Assembly: GCA_025210335.1 (NCBI GenBank)
Contig: JAOARY010000030.1
Location: 1 to 64,000, forward strand
DNA length: 64,000 nt
Reading direction: 5' to 3'
Source of the DNA: Peptostreptococcaceae bacterium
Lineage (GTDB): Bacteria > Bacillota > Clostridia > Peptostreptococcales > Peptostreptococcaceae
Shown in pieces: positions 53,781 through 62,152 of this stretch (the first letter of the stretch is position 1; each line of letters starts with the position of its first letter). Made by a program: the position numbers and the translations under genes. The notes under the pieces were generated by a model that worked only from the letters and a program-made list of their open reading frames with translations, ran no database searches and had not been told where the DNA came from.

Positions 53781-54146
53781 GTGGCAAATTAAAATACTTA
53801 TATTTTACTTGACCACATCCTCAAATCCTCGTAACATATTTTCAATTTTTACAAACATCTTTTCTTTGATATTACTATTTCTAGTAAAAATTAATCTTAA
53901 AGCTAGGAAAATCATGTTTTTTATTCAAAGATGATATTTAATCAGAACAAAAACATAAATTGATTAAATAGGTTTTATTATATATTGTATACAGTATAAA
54001 TAAAATAAAAATAGTATATTATCTATGTTAAATAAAACCTTAACAATAATTATGAATTCATTCAAAAATTCTATAATTATTCTTTTATAAAGATGTTTGT
54101 TTATAAAAAGACAAACTTTAAAAGAAAATTAAGGAAGGTGAATATT
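53781..54146 (+). promoter_or_regulatory. Long untranslated leader with several hairpins
   Basis: Stems that can be read directly: 53781-53816 (GTGG/CCAC and TAAAATA/TATTTTA), 53871-53886 region (TTACTA/TAGTAA), an ATGTTTTT/AAAAACAT pairing across about 53915-53955, AGGTTTTATT (53970-53979) with AATAAAACCT (54031-54040), and GTTTGT/ACAAAC around 54095-54115 just before the ribosome site. No terminator with a T run was seen, so if it regulates it probably does so at translation. It matches no riboswitch class I know. Confidence 0.45.
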
Positions 54147-55637
54147 TTGAGTAGTAAAAATACCACAGAAAGTTTTTCAAGTAGGTGGGGCTTTATAGCT
54201 GCAACAATCGGAATGGCCATAGGAACGGGAAATATTTGGCGTTTTCCTAGAGTAGCAGCAACAAATGGTGGTGGATCTTTTATAATTGCATGGACTATTG
54301 CAACTCTAGTATGGTCTGTTCCACTATTAATGGCAGAAATGGTTATTGGTAAAAAAGCTAAAAAAGGACTATTAAGTGCTTTTAAATCATTCATGGGCAA
54401 AAAATACACATGGATGGGTGGATTTATCGCAATGGTATGTTTCTTTATCATGTCTTATTATTCAGTTGTAATGGGATGGTGTATGAAATACTTTACTATG
54501 GCAGTATCAGGAACATTCAAAGCAGGAATGACTGTAGAAGATACAACTTCTATCTGGGAGACATTCACTCAAACTCCTATGCAAACTATATTTTTTCACA
54601 TATTAGCTATTGGTATAGCAACATTTATAATTCATAAAGGTGTTACTAACGGAATTGAAAAAACATGTAAATTCTTAATACCTTGTTTATTTATAATAAT
54701 GGTTATAATCACAGTAAGAACAGCATTTTTACCAAATGCAGTTGAAGGATATAAATACTTATTTACACCAAATTTAGCTGATTTAAAAAATCCAAGAATT
54801 TGGCTTGAAGCATTTACTCAATCAGCATGGTCAACAGGAGCAGGTTGGGGCTTTATAATTACTTATTCGGCTTATACTAAAGATAATACAGATATCGGTC
54901 TAAATTGTTTACTTACTGGTTTTGGTAACAATAGTGCATCTTTAATCGCTGCTATGGCTGTTGTACCTACTGTATTTGCACTTACTGGTGGTGTTGATGG
55001 AGCTAATGTTGCACTTACAGCTGGTAATGAGGGGCTTACTTTTGTTTATTTAGCAAAACTATTCCCAACTATGGCAGGAGGAAGAATTTTATCTTCATTA
55101 TTCTTCTTTGCAATGATATTATCTGCACTTTCTTCAATACTTGCAATGCTTGAAGTTTGTGTAAAGATTCTTATGGACTTTGGAATTGAAAGACATAAAG
55201 GTAGTATGATATCAGGTATACTAGGACTTGTTGTTGGAATTCCATCAGCATATAATATACATTTCCTAAACAATCAAGATATGGTTTGGGGTGTTGGTCT
55301 TTTAATTTCTGGTTTATTCTGTGCTTGTGCAATGTTCAAATTCGGTCTTGAAAAAGCTAGAACAGAAGTTATAAATGGACCTTGGTCTGATATTGAAATA
55401 AATAAATCTTGGAGCTATATGATAAAAATATTCCCAGTTTTATTTACAATATTATTTGGATGGTGGATTTATCAATCAATCACTTGGTATCCAAATACAT
55501 GGTATTCTCCATTTGAAAAATATTCAGCAGGAACAATAATATCTCAAATAGGACTATTGCTTCTAATACTGATACTTTCAAATAATAAAATCAATAAATT
55601 AATTGATGAAAGGGAGGAAAAAGACAATGTCGCCTAA
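54147..55637 (+). CDS. NSS family Na+-dependent amino acid transporter (MetP-like)
   Basis: 496 residues from TTG 54147, about twelve membrane helices. The neurotransmitter:sodium symporter signature in helix 1, GMAIGTGNIWRFPR, and Na+-site helices including GAGWGFIITYSAY are clear. A small MetS-like subunit gene overlaps the 3' end, so it belongs to the two-subunit methionine/alanine importer group (MetPS of Corynebacterium). Start: AAGGAAGG lies about eight bases before the TTG; the upstream ATG at 54093 has no ribosome site, and a GTG at 54138 is possible. It is an insert between ricT and trmN6 in the conserved tmk-abrB locus. Substrate unproved. Confidence 0.92.
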   Translation: MSSKNTTESFSSRWGFIAATIGMAIGTGNIWRFPRVAATNGGGSFIIAWTIATLVWSVPLLMAEMVIGKKAKKGLLSAFKSFMGKKYTWMGGFIAMVCFFIMSYYSVVMGWCMKYFTMAVSGTFKAGMTVEDTTSIWETFTQTPMQTIFFHILAIGIATFIIHKGVTNGIEKTCKFLIPCLFIIMVIITVRTAFLPNAVEGYKYLFTPNLADLKNPRIWLEAFTQSAWSTGAGWGFIITYSAYTKDNTDIGLNCLLTGFGNNSASLIAAMAVVPTVFALTGGVDGANVALTAGNEGLTFVYLAKLFPTMAGGRILSSLFFFAMILSALSSILAMLEVCVKILMDFGIERHKGSMISGILGLVVGIPSAYNIHFLNNQDMVWGVGLLISGLFCACAMFKFGLEKARTEVINGPWSDIEINKSWSYMIKIFPVLFTILFGWWIYQSITWYPNTWYSPFEKYSAGTIISQIGLLLLILILSNNKINKLIDEREEKDNVA

Positions 55638-55734
55638 AACAATAATGTTTATGATCGGATGTATGGTATTTTATTTTGGTGGATTTACAATGCTAGTTGT
55701 TAAAGCCTCAAGATCTGAAAGTGCCAAAAACTAA
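55627..55734 (+). CDS. MetS-like small subunit of the NSS transporter
   Basis: 35-residue protein, one membrane helix: MSPKTIMFMIGCMVFYFGGF then a short basic and polar tail (KASRSESAKN). GGGAGG lies nine bases before the ATG. It overlaps the transporter gene by 11 bases in another frame. Small one-helix subunits of about this size, position and sequence type (GG in the helix, charged tail) accompany NSS transporters in the MetPS family and are needed for activity in Corynebacterium. A terminator follows directly. Confidence 0.88.
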   Translation: MSPKTIMFMIGCMVFYFGGFTMLVVKASRSESAKN

Positions 55735-55750
55735 TAATTAATATAAATAA

Positions 55751-55787
55751 AAAAAAGAGATTATTCTGCTTGAATAATCTCTTTTTT
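55751..55787. terminator. Bidirectional terminator between metS-like gene and ricT
   Basis: A perfect 16-bp stem (55751-55766 with 55772-55787; GAGATTATTC core) and 5-nt loop with A and T flanks. Confidence 0.88.
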
Positions 55788-55789
55788 TA

Positions 55790-56959
55790 TTATTTATTTT
55801 CTTTGTTTATTTCTTTATCTTTATTTTTATCTTCTTTCTTATACTTATCTTTTTTATTTTTATTACTTCTTTGATTTTTATCTTGTTTTTTTTCAAATTT
55901 TCCACCTTGTTTTTTATCTTGCTTCACATATGGTTTTTTATCGTATTTTTTATCTTTATTCGAATCTTTGCTTTTCTCTGTATTTTCTTTATCTTTTTTA
56001 TTTCTATTATTACTTTGATTCCTATCTTTTTTATATTTCTTCTTAGGCTTTGATACGCCCAATTCTTTTTTATCCTCTTCTTCTAATTTCTTTAACTCTT
56101 CAAATTCGCTTTTGTCAACCATTTGACTTGTATTTATATATTTTGATTTCTTACCCATTTCAATTATTTTAATTTCATGGATAGAACATATTTTAATATC
56201 ATCAAGTTCATCTACTATAACCTTTGCTGATTCCAATAGAGTATTTGTATCTATTACTCTACCTTCTCCATAAGGAGTCAATACAATTGAATTTATAGTT
56301 GGCATTCTCTTTAAAATCTTCACATAAGTCTCATGCTCATATTTTAAGCAACAAAATAGTCTTCCACAAACACCAGATATTTTAGATGGATTAAGCGATA
56401 AATTTTGATCTTTTGCCATCTTTATTGAAACAGGTTGAAAATCTCCTAACCAAGATGCACAACAAAGTGATCTTCCACAACAACCAAGTCCACCCATAGA
56501 TTTTGCTTCATCTCTAACTCCAATTTGTCTTAATTCAATTCTTGTTTTAAATATTGCAGCCAAATCTTTTACAAGTTCTCTAAAATCAATTCTGCCTTCA
56601 GCAGTAAAATAAAATATTAATTTATTTCTATCAAAAGTATATTCAGAATCAATAAGATACATATCTAATTTATGAAGCTTTACTTTTTCTTCACAAACAT
56701 CATAAGCTTCTTTTGCCATAACTTTATTTTCTTTGTGTATCTTAATATCTTCATCCGTTGCAAATCTTATTATTGGTTTTAATGGGGAAACTAAATCCTC
56801 TTCCAAAATATTTTTTGGTCCAACAACAATGTTTCCAAATTCCAAACCTCTTATTGTTTCAACTATTACATTATCACCTTTTTTTACATCTATATCTACT
56901 GGATCAAAATAATATATTTTTCCAGCTTTTTTAAACCTTATGCCTACAACCTTAATCAT
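55790..56959 (-). CDS. ricT: RicT (YaaT), PSP1-domain regulator of RNase Y / competence and sporulation
   Basis: 389 residues. The PSP1 core (about 1-270) carries two Cys clusters, LGCCGRSLCCASW and VCGRLFCCLKYE, which in Bacillus hold Fe-S clusters in the RicA-RicF-RicT (YmcA-YlbF-YaaT) complex that tunes RNase Y cleavage. The C-terminal tail (about 285-389) is extremely rich in Lys, Asn and Asp with short repeats (KKDKENTEKSKDSNKDKK) and is far longer than in Bacillus (about 275 residues in total). Such a basic tail could bind RNA. The start overlaps the holB stop as ATGA. ricA and ricF are not in the window. Confidence 0.93.
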   Translation of the reverse strand: MIKVVGIRFKKAGKIYYFDPVDIDVKKGDNVIVETIRGLEFGNIVVGPKNILEEDLVSPLKPIIRFATDEDIKIHKENKVMAKEAYDVCEEKVKLHKLDMYLIDSEYTFDRNKLIFYFTAEGRIDFRELVKDLAAIFKTRIELRQIGVRDEAKSMGGLGCCGRSLCCASWLGDFQPVSIKMAKDQNLSLNPSKISGVCGRLFCCLKYEHETYVKILKRMPTINSIVLTPYGEGRVIDTNTLLESAKVIVDELDDIKICSIHEIKIIEMGKKSKYINTSQMVDKSEFEELKKLEEEDKKELGVSKPKKKYKKDRNQSNNRNKKDKENTEKSKDSNKDKKYDKKPYVKQDKKQGGKFEKKQDKNQRSNKNKKDKYKKEDKNKDKEINKENK

Positions 56960-57885
56960 TTTATCACCTCTTTTAAATTTAATAGCATGGTCTCCATAGT
57001 AAGATTAAAATTACAATTACTATTTAATTTAAGCTTACTATCTTCAATTATTGATACAGCTTTCATCAAAGCTTTTCTAGAAAATTTATAACTACAATCA
57101 TCTATAAAATCAATTCTATCTACATTTATTATTTGCTTATAAATGCCTTCTTTCATAAACATCATATCTCTAAAATAACTTATAGTTAAATCCAAAATTT
57201 CACTAATATCATCTTTATTATTTTCTAAATACTTTGTTAAAACTAAAATATTTAATACCTTTTTACTTAATATAACATCTAAAAATTTTTCAATACCAGT
57301 TCTTACATTATTAAAATCTTTTGATTCATAAAGATCTATTGCTCTTTTTATAATTCCAGAAGAGAATGAAGCTAACATAGAAGCTTCTTTTTCATTTATA
57401 TTTTTTTCATCTATCAAAAAATCTCTTATTATGTCTATTTTTAATGGTCTAAATTTTATACTTTCACATCTTGATTTTATTGTATCCAAAAGCAAATTAA
57501 TATTCTCACAAAGTAATATTATTATTGCATAAGAAGGTGGCTCTTCTAATGTTTTTAAAAAACTATTTTGAGCCTGCACAGTCATTTTATGAGCATCTTC
57601 AATAATATATATTTTCTTTTCTTTATATGGCTTTATATATATATCCTTTATAAGCTCTCTTACTTGACTTATTTTAAAACTATTTTTGTCTGGCCTTACA
57701 ATTGTAAAATCTGGAGAATTTAAAGGGTTTTGTTTTAATAAAATTTCACTAAATTCTATAGCAAATTCTTTTTTCATTATCCCTTTTGGTCCTTCAAATA
57801 TATATGCATGAGATATTTTATTATTCTCTAAAGCCTTTTTAATAAACTTTTTTGGCATATCTTGACCTAGTATATTTTCAAACAT
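56956..57885 (-). CDS. holB: DNA polymerase III delta' subunit (HolB)
   Basis: 309 residues. Clamp-loader AAA+ protein: FENILGQDMPKKFIKKAL, the altered P-loop FEGPKGIMKKEFA, and sensor-1 motif TIKSRCESIKFRPL. The small zinc-binding Cys cluster usual in delta' and DnaX (after the P-loop helix) is missing; the segment reads LKQNPLNSPDFTI. AAAGGATG lies about nine bases before the ATG at 57885; the ATG at 57897 touches that site. It lies between tmk and ricT; yaaQ and yaaR of Bacillus are absent. Confidence 0.9.
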   Translation of the reverse strand: MFENILGQDMPKKFIKKALENNKISHAYIFEGPKGIMKKEFAIEFSEILLKQNPLNSPDFTIVRPDKNSFKISQVRELIKDIYIKPYKEKKIYIIEDAHKMTVQAQNSFLKTLEEPPSYAIIILLCENINLLLDTIKSRCESIKFRPLKIDIIRDFLIDEKNINEKEASMLASFSSGIIKRAIDLYESKDFNNVRTGIEKFLDVILSKKVLNILVLTKYLENNKDDISEILDLTISYFRDMMFMKEGIYKQIINVDRIDFIDDCSYKFSRKALMKAVSIIEDSKLKLNSNCNFNLTMETMLLNLKEVIK

Positions 57886-57905
57886 ATCGATAAACATCCT
57901 TTATA

Positions 57906-58592
57906 TTAATTATTATCTATATGATTTTTAACCTTAGAATAAATTTCTTCATGAATATCGTCTATAGTTCTAAGATTTTGATTCTCTATACAATTAATTT
58001 TCGTCCAATTATATTTATTTGCTATATATAAAGAATTTTCATATGTCTTTTTAAGATAACTCATATTGCTCTCATGAATATCTTTTTTTGATTCTCCACT
58101 AAATTTATTATTTCTATTTTCCATAAGTTTAGAAGTTACATCTGGGTTTACATCCAAAAATATAACTTGACTTGGTTGTGGTAATTTATATAGATTATAT
58201 TCATAATCAAATAACCAATCTAAATATGCATCTCTTTGTTTTATATCATCAATTTTAGAAGCTTGATGAACCATATTAGATGTTGTATATCTATCTGCTA
58301 TAATTATACCCCCATCTAAATAGAACTCTTCCCATTGTCTTTTATACGATGCATATCTATCAACTGTATAAAAAGTCGAAGCAACATAAGCATCAACATC
58401 GTCTGGTTTATCTCCAAATTCACCTTTTAAATACATCTTTATTAAAGAAGATGAACTGCTTTCATAGTTTGGATATTCAACCTTTCTTACCTTATAGCCT
58501 TCTTCTAATAATCTATCATATAATTTTTTAGATTGAGTAGCTTTTCCACTACCATCTGAACCACTTTCTATTATTATTAATTTTCCTGACAT
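57906..58592 (-). CDS. tmk: Thymidylate kinase
   Basis: 228 residues. Phosphorylates dTMP. P-loop GSDGSGKATQSKKLYDRL, base-site DRYASYKRQW, the DR motif in IIADRYTTSNMVHQA, and LID region NRNNKFSGESKKDIHE. Family members usually have 205-215 residues; this one belongs to the slightly longer clostridial type with SDGSGKAT in place of GxDGxGKTT. It is the first gene of the tmk-holB-ricT unit (spacing 20 bases to holB start). Upstream 58593-58920 is AT-rich with no supported feature except a TATAAT at 58876-58881 pointing toward the lipoprotein gene. Confidence 0.92.
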   Translation of the reverse strand: MSGKLIIIESGSDGSGKATQSKKLYDRLLEEGYKVRKVEYPNYESSSSSLIKMYLKGEFGDKPDDVDAYVASTFYTVDRYASYKRQWEEFYLDGGIIIADRYTTSNMVHQASKIDDIKQRDAYLDWLFDYEYNLYKLPQPSQVIFLDVNPDVTSKLMENRNNKFSGESKKDIHESNMSYLKKTYENSLYIANKYNWTKINCIENQNLRTIDDIHEEIYSKVKNHIDNN

Positions 58593-58920
58593 CTAATTCT
58601 ACCTTTCCTTATTTATTTTACTTTCTATTATTAATTTATCACTATTTTTATAATTATAAATTTTTATTCTTATCCTTATTTTGATAATCATAAATCTATA
58701 TTATATACAAAAAAATTTTCTGATTAATATTTATTTTTGCCTATCTTTACATTATATCATTTATAATCAAATCAATTAAGGATTTACTAATAATTATAAT
58801 GAGATTCCATATTTAATTTACATTAAATTTAATAATTTGTAACTATTAAAACTATATTTAATAATTTCTGCTCTGTATAATCTTAGAAGAAAGGAATTAT
58901 AAATATATAGGAGGATTACA

Positions 58921-59964
58921 ATGAAATTTTTAAAAATATCACTTGTTTTTGTTCTTAGTTTTTTATTATTAGTTGGATGTGGTTCTAATAACACTCAAAA
59001 TAATAATAGTAATAATACAGTAGCAAAAGAATATGAACAAAGTAAACAAGAAGAAATATTAAAAGAATTTGATGAATTAAAATCAAAAAATAATAAAGAT
59101 AGTAAAAATAATGACACTAGAAAAGTAGTTTCTTTAGTTAAGAAAAATATCCCAAATATGTCTACTAAAAATGCAGATAAAATGATTTTGGATTTAGAAA
59201 AAATACTTCTTACAAATTTAGCCTATAGTGAAACTAATACACTTTATGATAAAGCTGCTAATATAGAAAATGCTCTATATGAAGAAGCTAAAGCTTACTC
59301 ATATGATTATAATAAACTAATGGCTAATAGAAATGAGCTTTCTAATACCGAGGTTAAAGACTATCTAAACTTTGTTAAAGATGGTGGATATATAATATAT
59401 ACTCCAGAAGGTATGATTGGTTACTTAATTGATTATGAAGCTCTTAATGAGTATAGTACTAGTGTTTCAAATGATATGGCAAATTATCTTAAGTTCAAGG
59501 CTATGGATTCAAATACGCCAGCTACTATAGATGCAGGTCTTGCAATAAGTTATGAAGAATTATCTAATAGAATTGCATTAGGAGAAAATTTCCTTAAAGA
59601 TTATGATAAGAATAATAAAATTCAAAGAAAAATAGCTATTGAAGAATATCTGTATTTTGAATCTTATATAAGAGGAGTAAATAATACACCTCCATTTGAC
59701 TTTAATACAGGAAAAATACAACCAGATTTATTAGCTTCTTATAAAAAAGATATTGAAAGAAATTCTTTTGCAGGGAATTTAATTAAAGAGTTATTAGAAG
59801 TTGTTGAAGCTAATGATTATAAATATGTTGATCCAGATGTTAATTATGAATTTTACGAAAAAATATTAAATAAGCAAAGAGAAGTTGTTGAAAAATTTGG
59901 AGAGAAGTTTAGTATTAATAATGATGATATAAATACTTATTATGCAGAACTTTACGGACAATAA
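58921..59964 (+). CDS. Lipoprotein of unknown function
   Basis: 347 residues. Signal with lipobox LLVGC (Cys20), followed by an Asn-rich linker (about 22-35) and an all-helical, highly charged body. Residues about 40-70 look like a coiled coil (QSKQEEILKEFDELKSKNNK). Segments such as GYIIYTPEGMIGYLIDYEAL and YLYFESYIRGVNNTPPFDFN are not tied to a family I recognise. No Cys beyond the lipobox. AGGAGG lies seven bases before the ATG. Monocistronic, with a terminator. Probably an outside-facing lipoprotein; no function can be assigned. Confidence 0.8.
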   Translation: MKFLKISLVFVLSFLLLVGCGSNNTQNNNSNNTVAKEYEQSKQEEILKEFDELKSKNNKDSKNNDTRKVVSLVKKNIPNMSTKNADKMILDLEKILLTNLAYSETNTLYDKAANIENALYEEAKAYSYDYNKLMANRNELSNTEVKDYLNFVKDGGYIIYTPEGMIGYLIDYEALNEYSTSVSNDMANYLKFKAMDSNTPATIDAGLAISYEELSNRIALGENFLKDYDKNNKIQRKIAIEEYLYFESYIRGVNNTPPFDFNTGKIQPDLLASYKKDIERNSFAGNLIKELLEVVEANDYKYVDPDVNYEFYEKILNKQREVVEKFGEKFSINNDDINTYYAELYGQ

Positions 59965-59968
59965 AATT

Positions 59969-59995
59969 AAGACTATCGAAAGATAGTCTTTTTTT
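59969..59995 (+). terminator. Terminator of the lipoprotein gene
   Basis: AAGACTATC (59969-59977), GAAA loop and GATAGTCTT (59982-59990), then seven or more T. Confidence 0.9.
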
Positions 59996-60203
59996 GTTAT
60001 AAAAAATCTTACATAAAAAAATCTAAGTGTTTAAACATAAAAAATTTTAAATTTTAATAATAATAATATTCAATTTAAAATAATTACAATTTAATATTGA
60101 TTTTATTTTATAATTAGAGGTATAATTATATTGGGAATAGTAATGAGAATTGTTATTACTATAAAAATTTCTTATATTACTTATATCTACGGGAGGTTTT
60201 AAA

Positions 60204-60917
60204 ATGGGTAAACCTTTTAAAGCAGGTTGTGCAAGACCACAAAAAACTATCGAAAATAAGATAGTAGAACCTGTACAAAAAGAAAAAGTCAATGAGGAGG
60301 AAAAAGCTATGGTTAAGGTTGGACAAGAAGTTCCAAATTTTGAGTTGTCAGGTTATCACAAAGGTGAATTTAAGCAATTTACATTAGAAGAATTTAGAGG
60401 TAAGTGGGTCTTACTTTGTTTCTACCCAGGCGATTTCACATTTGTCTGAGCTACTGAAGTTTCAGCAGTTGCTGAAGAATACAAAGAACTACAAAAACTA
60501 GATACAGAAGTTCTTTCTGTTAGTGTTGATAGCGTATTTGTTCACAAGATGTGGAATGACCATGAACTTAGCAAAATTATTTCTGAAGATAATATACCAT
60601 TTCCAATGTTAGCAGATCAAGGTGGGGTAGTTGGTTCTATGTATGGAGTTTATGATAAAGATGCTGGAGTTGAAATGCGTGGTCGTTTTATAATAGACCC
60701 AGACGGAATACTTCAAGGATACGAAGTCTTAACACCACCAGTTGGTAGAAATGTATCAGAAACTAAAAGACAGCTACAAGCTTTCCAATTAGTTCGTGAA
60801 TCAAAAGGGACTGAAGTAACTCCATCAGGATGGCAACCTGGCAAAAAAACACTTAATCCAGGACCAGAATTAGTGGGTAATGTATGGAAAGAGTGGCAGG
60901 TAAAAGATGCTAAATAA
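60204..60917 (+). CDS. Selenocysteine-containing peroxiredoxin (PrxU-like), in-frame UGA
   Basis: Prx1/AhpC-family thiol peroxidase with UGA (60447-60449) at the peroxidatic position: FYPGDFTFV-U-ATEVSAV. The frame is open on both sides and the second half has all family blocks (VSVDSVFVHKMW, FPMLADQGG, GRFIIDPDG). A SECIS-like hairpin follows the UGA. Read with Sec the protein has 237 residues from ATG 60204 (GGGAGG, seven bases) or 202 from ATG 60309 (GAGGAGG, eight bases). The short form places Sec at residue 47 and fits normal Prx length. The C-terminal block reads VTPSGWQPG where relatives have VCPxxWxPG, so the usual resolving Cys is missing. The N-terminal extension holds one Cys (Cys9). 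Peroxide defence in an anaerobe. sel genes are not in the window. Confidence 0.93.
60460..60477 (+). other. Bacterial SECIS-like hairpin after the Sec UGA
   Basis: TTCAGC (60461-60466) and GCTGAA (60471-60476) form a perfect 6-bp stem with an extra T-G pair outside, closing the 4-nt loop AGTT. The loop starts 17 bases after the UGA and has G at its second position, which fits the general bSECIS rules (loop about 16-37 bases from UGA, G in the first two loop positions). Confidence 0.75.
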
Positions 60918-60950
60918 ACTTTAGTTAAATATTAAATATTATAAAAATAA

Positions 60951-60980
60951 AAAAACCCCACAATAATGTGAGGTTTTTTT
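60951..60980. terminator. Terminator between the peroxiredoxin gene and rpsI
   Basis: AAAAACCCCACA pairs with TGTGAGGTTTTT around a 5-6-nt loop with one mismatch; A and T flanks allow use in both directions. Confidence 0.8.
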
Positions 60981-60994
60981 TGATAAATAAAATA

Positions 60995-61387
60995 TTATCT
61001 CTTTGAGAACTGAGGAGCTCTTCTTGCACCTTTAAGTCCGTATTTCTTTCTTTCTTTCATTCTAGCATCTCTAGTAAGGTATCCAGCAGCTTTTAAAGCT
61101 GGTCTGTTTTCAGCATCTACAAGTAATAATGCTCTAGCTATACCATGTCTCATAGCTCCAGCTTGTCCTGTAAATCCACCACCGTGAACTCTTATTATAA
61201 CATCGAATTTACCTTCATTTTCAGTTATAACTAATGGTTGTATTACGTCTTTTCTTAAAGTTTCGTAATTTAAGTACTCTTCGATGTCTCTATTATTTAT
61301 AGTAACTTTACCAGTTCCTTCTACTAATCTAACTCTTGCAACAGCGTTTTTTCTTCTTCCTGTTCCTTGATATTGAACTTTTGCCAT
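60995..61387 (-). CDS. rpsI: Ribosomal protein uS9
   Basis: 130 residues. Small-subunit protein whose C-terminal tail reaches the P-site tRNA. Typical sequence: [40 protein letters not shown] and the basic end [17 protein letters not shown] with the invariant final KR. 21 bases separate it from rplM; the two form one operon. AGGGAGG precedes the ATG. Nothing unusual. Confidence 0.98.
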   Translation of the reverse strand: MAKVQYQGTGRRKNAVARVRLVEGTGKVTINNRDIEEYLNYETLRKDVIQPLVITENEGKFDVIIRVHGGGFTGQAGAMRHGIARALLLVDAENRPALKAAGYLTRDARMKERKKYGLKGARRAPQFSKR

Positions 61388-61408
61388 TTTATTGTCCTCC
61401 CTTCAAAC

Positions 61409-61837
61409 CTATATTTCTAAAGTTGCTGGATTTTGAGCTTCATGAGTATGCTCTGCGCCAGCGAAAACTCTTAATCTAGTCATCATTCTTCTTCTTAATT
61501 TGTTCTTTGGAAGCATACCTTTTACAGCATGATTTATAACTTCCTCAGGCTTTTCAGCAAGAAGTCTTCTATAAGGGATCTCTCTAAGGTGTCCTACATA
61601 ACCAGTATGGTATCTGTATAATTTTTGATCTAGTTTCTTTCCTGTTAATTTAACGTCAGCAGCATTTATAACTACTACGAAATCTCCACAGTCTACACTA
61701 GGGTCAAATATTGCCTTATTCTTTCCTCTTAATACCTTTGCTATTTCAGTTGCCATACGACCTAAAGTTTTTCCTTTAGCGTCTACTATAAACCAATCTC
61801 TTTTTACTTCATTAGTTTTTGCTCTATACGATTTCAT
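61409..61837 (-). CDS. rplM: Ribosomal protein uL13
   Basis: 142 residues. Large-subunit assembly protein. Marks: RDWFIVDAKGKTLGRMATEI, VINAADVKLTGKKLDQK, GMLPKNKLRRRMMTRLRVF and AGAEHTHEAQNP. First gene of the rplM-rpsI operon, behind its own promoter and a leader of about 170 bases. GGAGGG lies before the ATG. This pair follows the ecf-truA genes, the standard Firmicutes order. Confidence 0.98.
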   Translation of the reverse strand: MKSYRAKTNEVKRDWFIVDAKGKTLGRMATEIAKVLRGKNKAIFDPSVDCGDFVVVINAADVKLTGKKLDQKLYRYHTGYVGHLREIPYRRLLAEKPEEVINHAVKGMLPKNKLRRRMMTRLRVFAGAEHTHEAQNPATLEI

Positions 61838-62008
61838 ATCTTTTCCCTCCTTACACTACTTTTACAAACAGTGTGACATAACCTTATTATAATTTGCTAA
61901 TTTTTAACGTCCTTACCACATCAGAAACTAAAAACTATCCATTATAAAAAGGAACTATATTTAAAGTCCGGGGCAAGTGGACATAATAACTTATTAATAA
62001 TTAACACA
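61838..62008 (-). promoter_or_regulatory. rplM-rpsI leader
   Basis: Untranslated leader between the promoter and rplM. It contains several possible stems, one next to the ribosome site (ACACTG and TAGTGT, just before AAGGAGGG) and one GC-richer stretch around 61965-61985 (CCACTTGCCCCGGAC on the minus strand). L13 leaders with autogenous control are known in Firmicutes; this leader is in the right place but I cannot match the consensus by eye. Confidence 0.4.
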
Positions 62009-62015
62009 CTTAAAT

Positions 62016-62044
62016 AGTTTAATACATTGAACCTAGTGTGTCAA
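62016..62044 (-). promoter_or_regulatory. Promoter of rplM-rpsI
   Basis: On the minus strand a perfect TTGACA (62039-62044) and TAAACT (62016-62021) are 17 bases apart. It lies after truA, so the ribosomal protein genes have their own start in addition to any readthrough. Confidence 0.7.
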
Positions 62045-62152
62045 GCTTTTTGATTAGATTTTAATATGTTTTTTTGCAAATCAAAATCCTTAATTTTTAT
62101 TATAAAAATTTTAAGACTAATTTAAATCTGCATTTAACAATTATTAAACAAT

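Noticed and set aside
54101-54451. Minus-strand frame of 116 codons over the start of the NSS transporter.
   Set aside because: Antisense to the helix 1 and 2 coding region, which is strongly conserved; no ribosome site.
60047-60292. Minus-strand 81-codon frame before the peroxiredoxin gene.
   Set aside because: No ribosome site, low complexity, and antisense to the peroxiredoxin start.
60204-60917. Peroxiredoxin gene read as two fragments (60204-60449 and 60549-60917) or as a pseudogene.
   Set aside because: The frame is continuous through the UGA, which sits at the catalytic position and is followed by a SECIS-like hairpin; selenocysteine is the better explanation.
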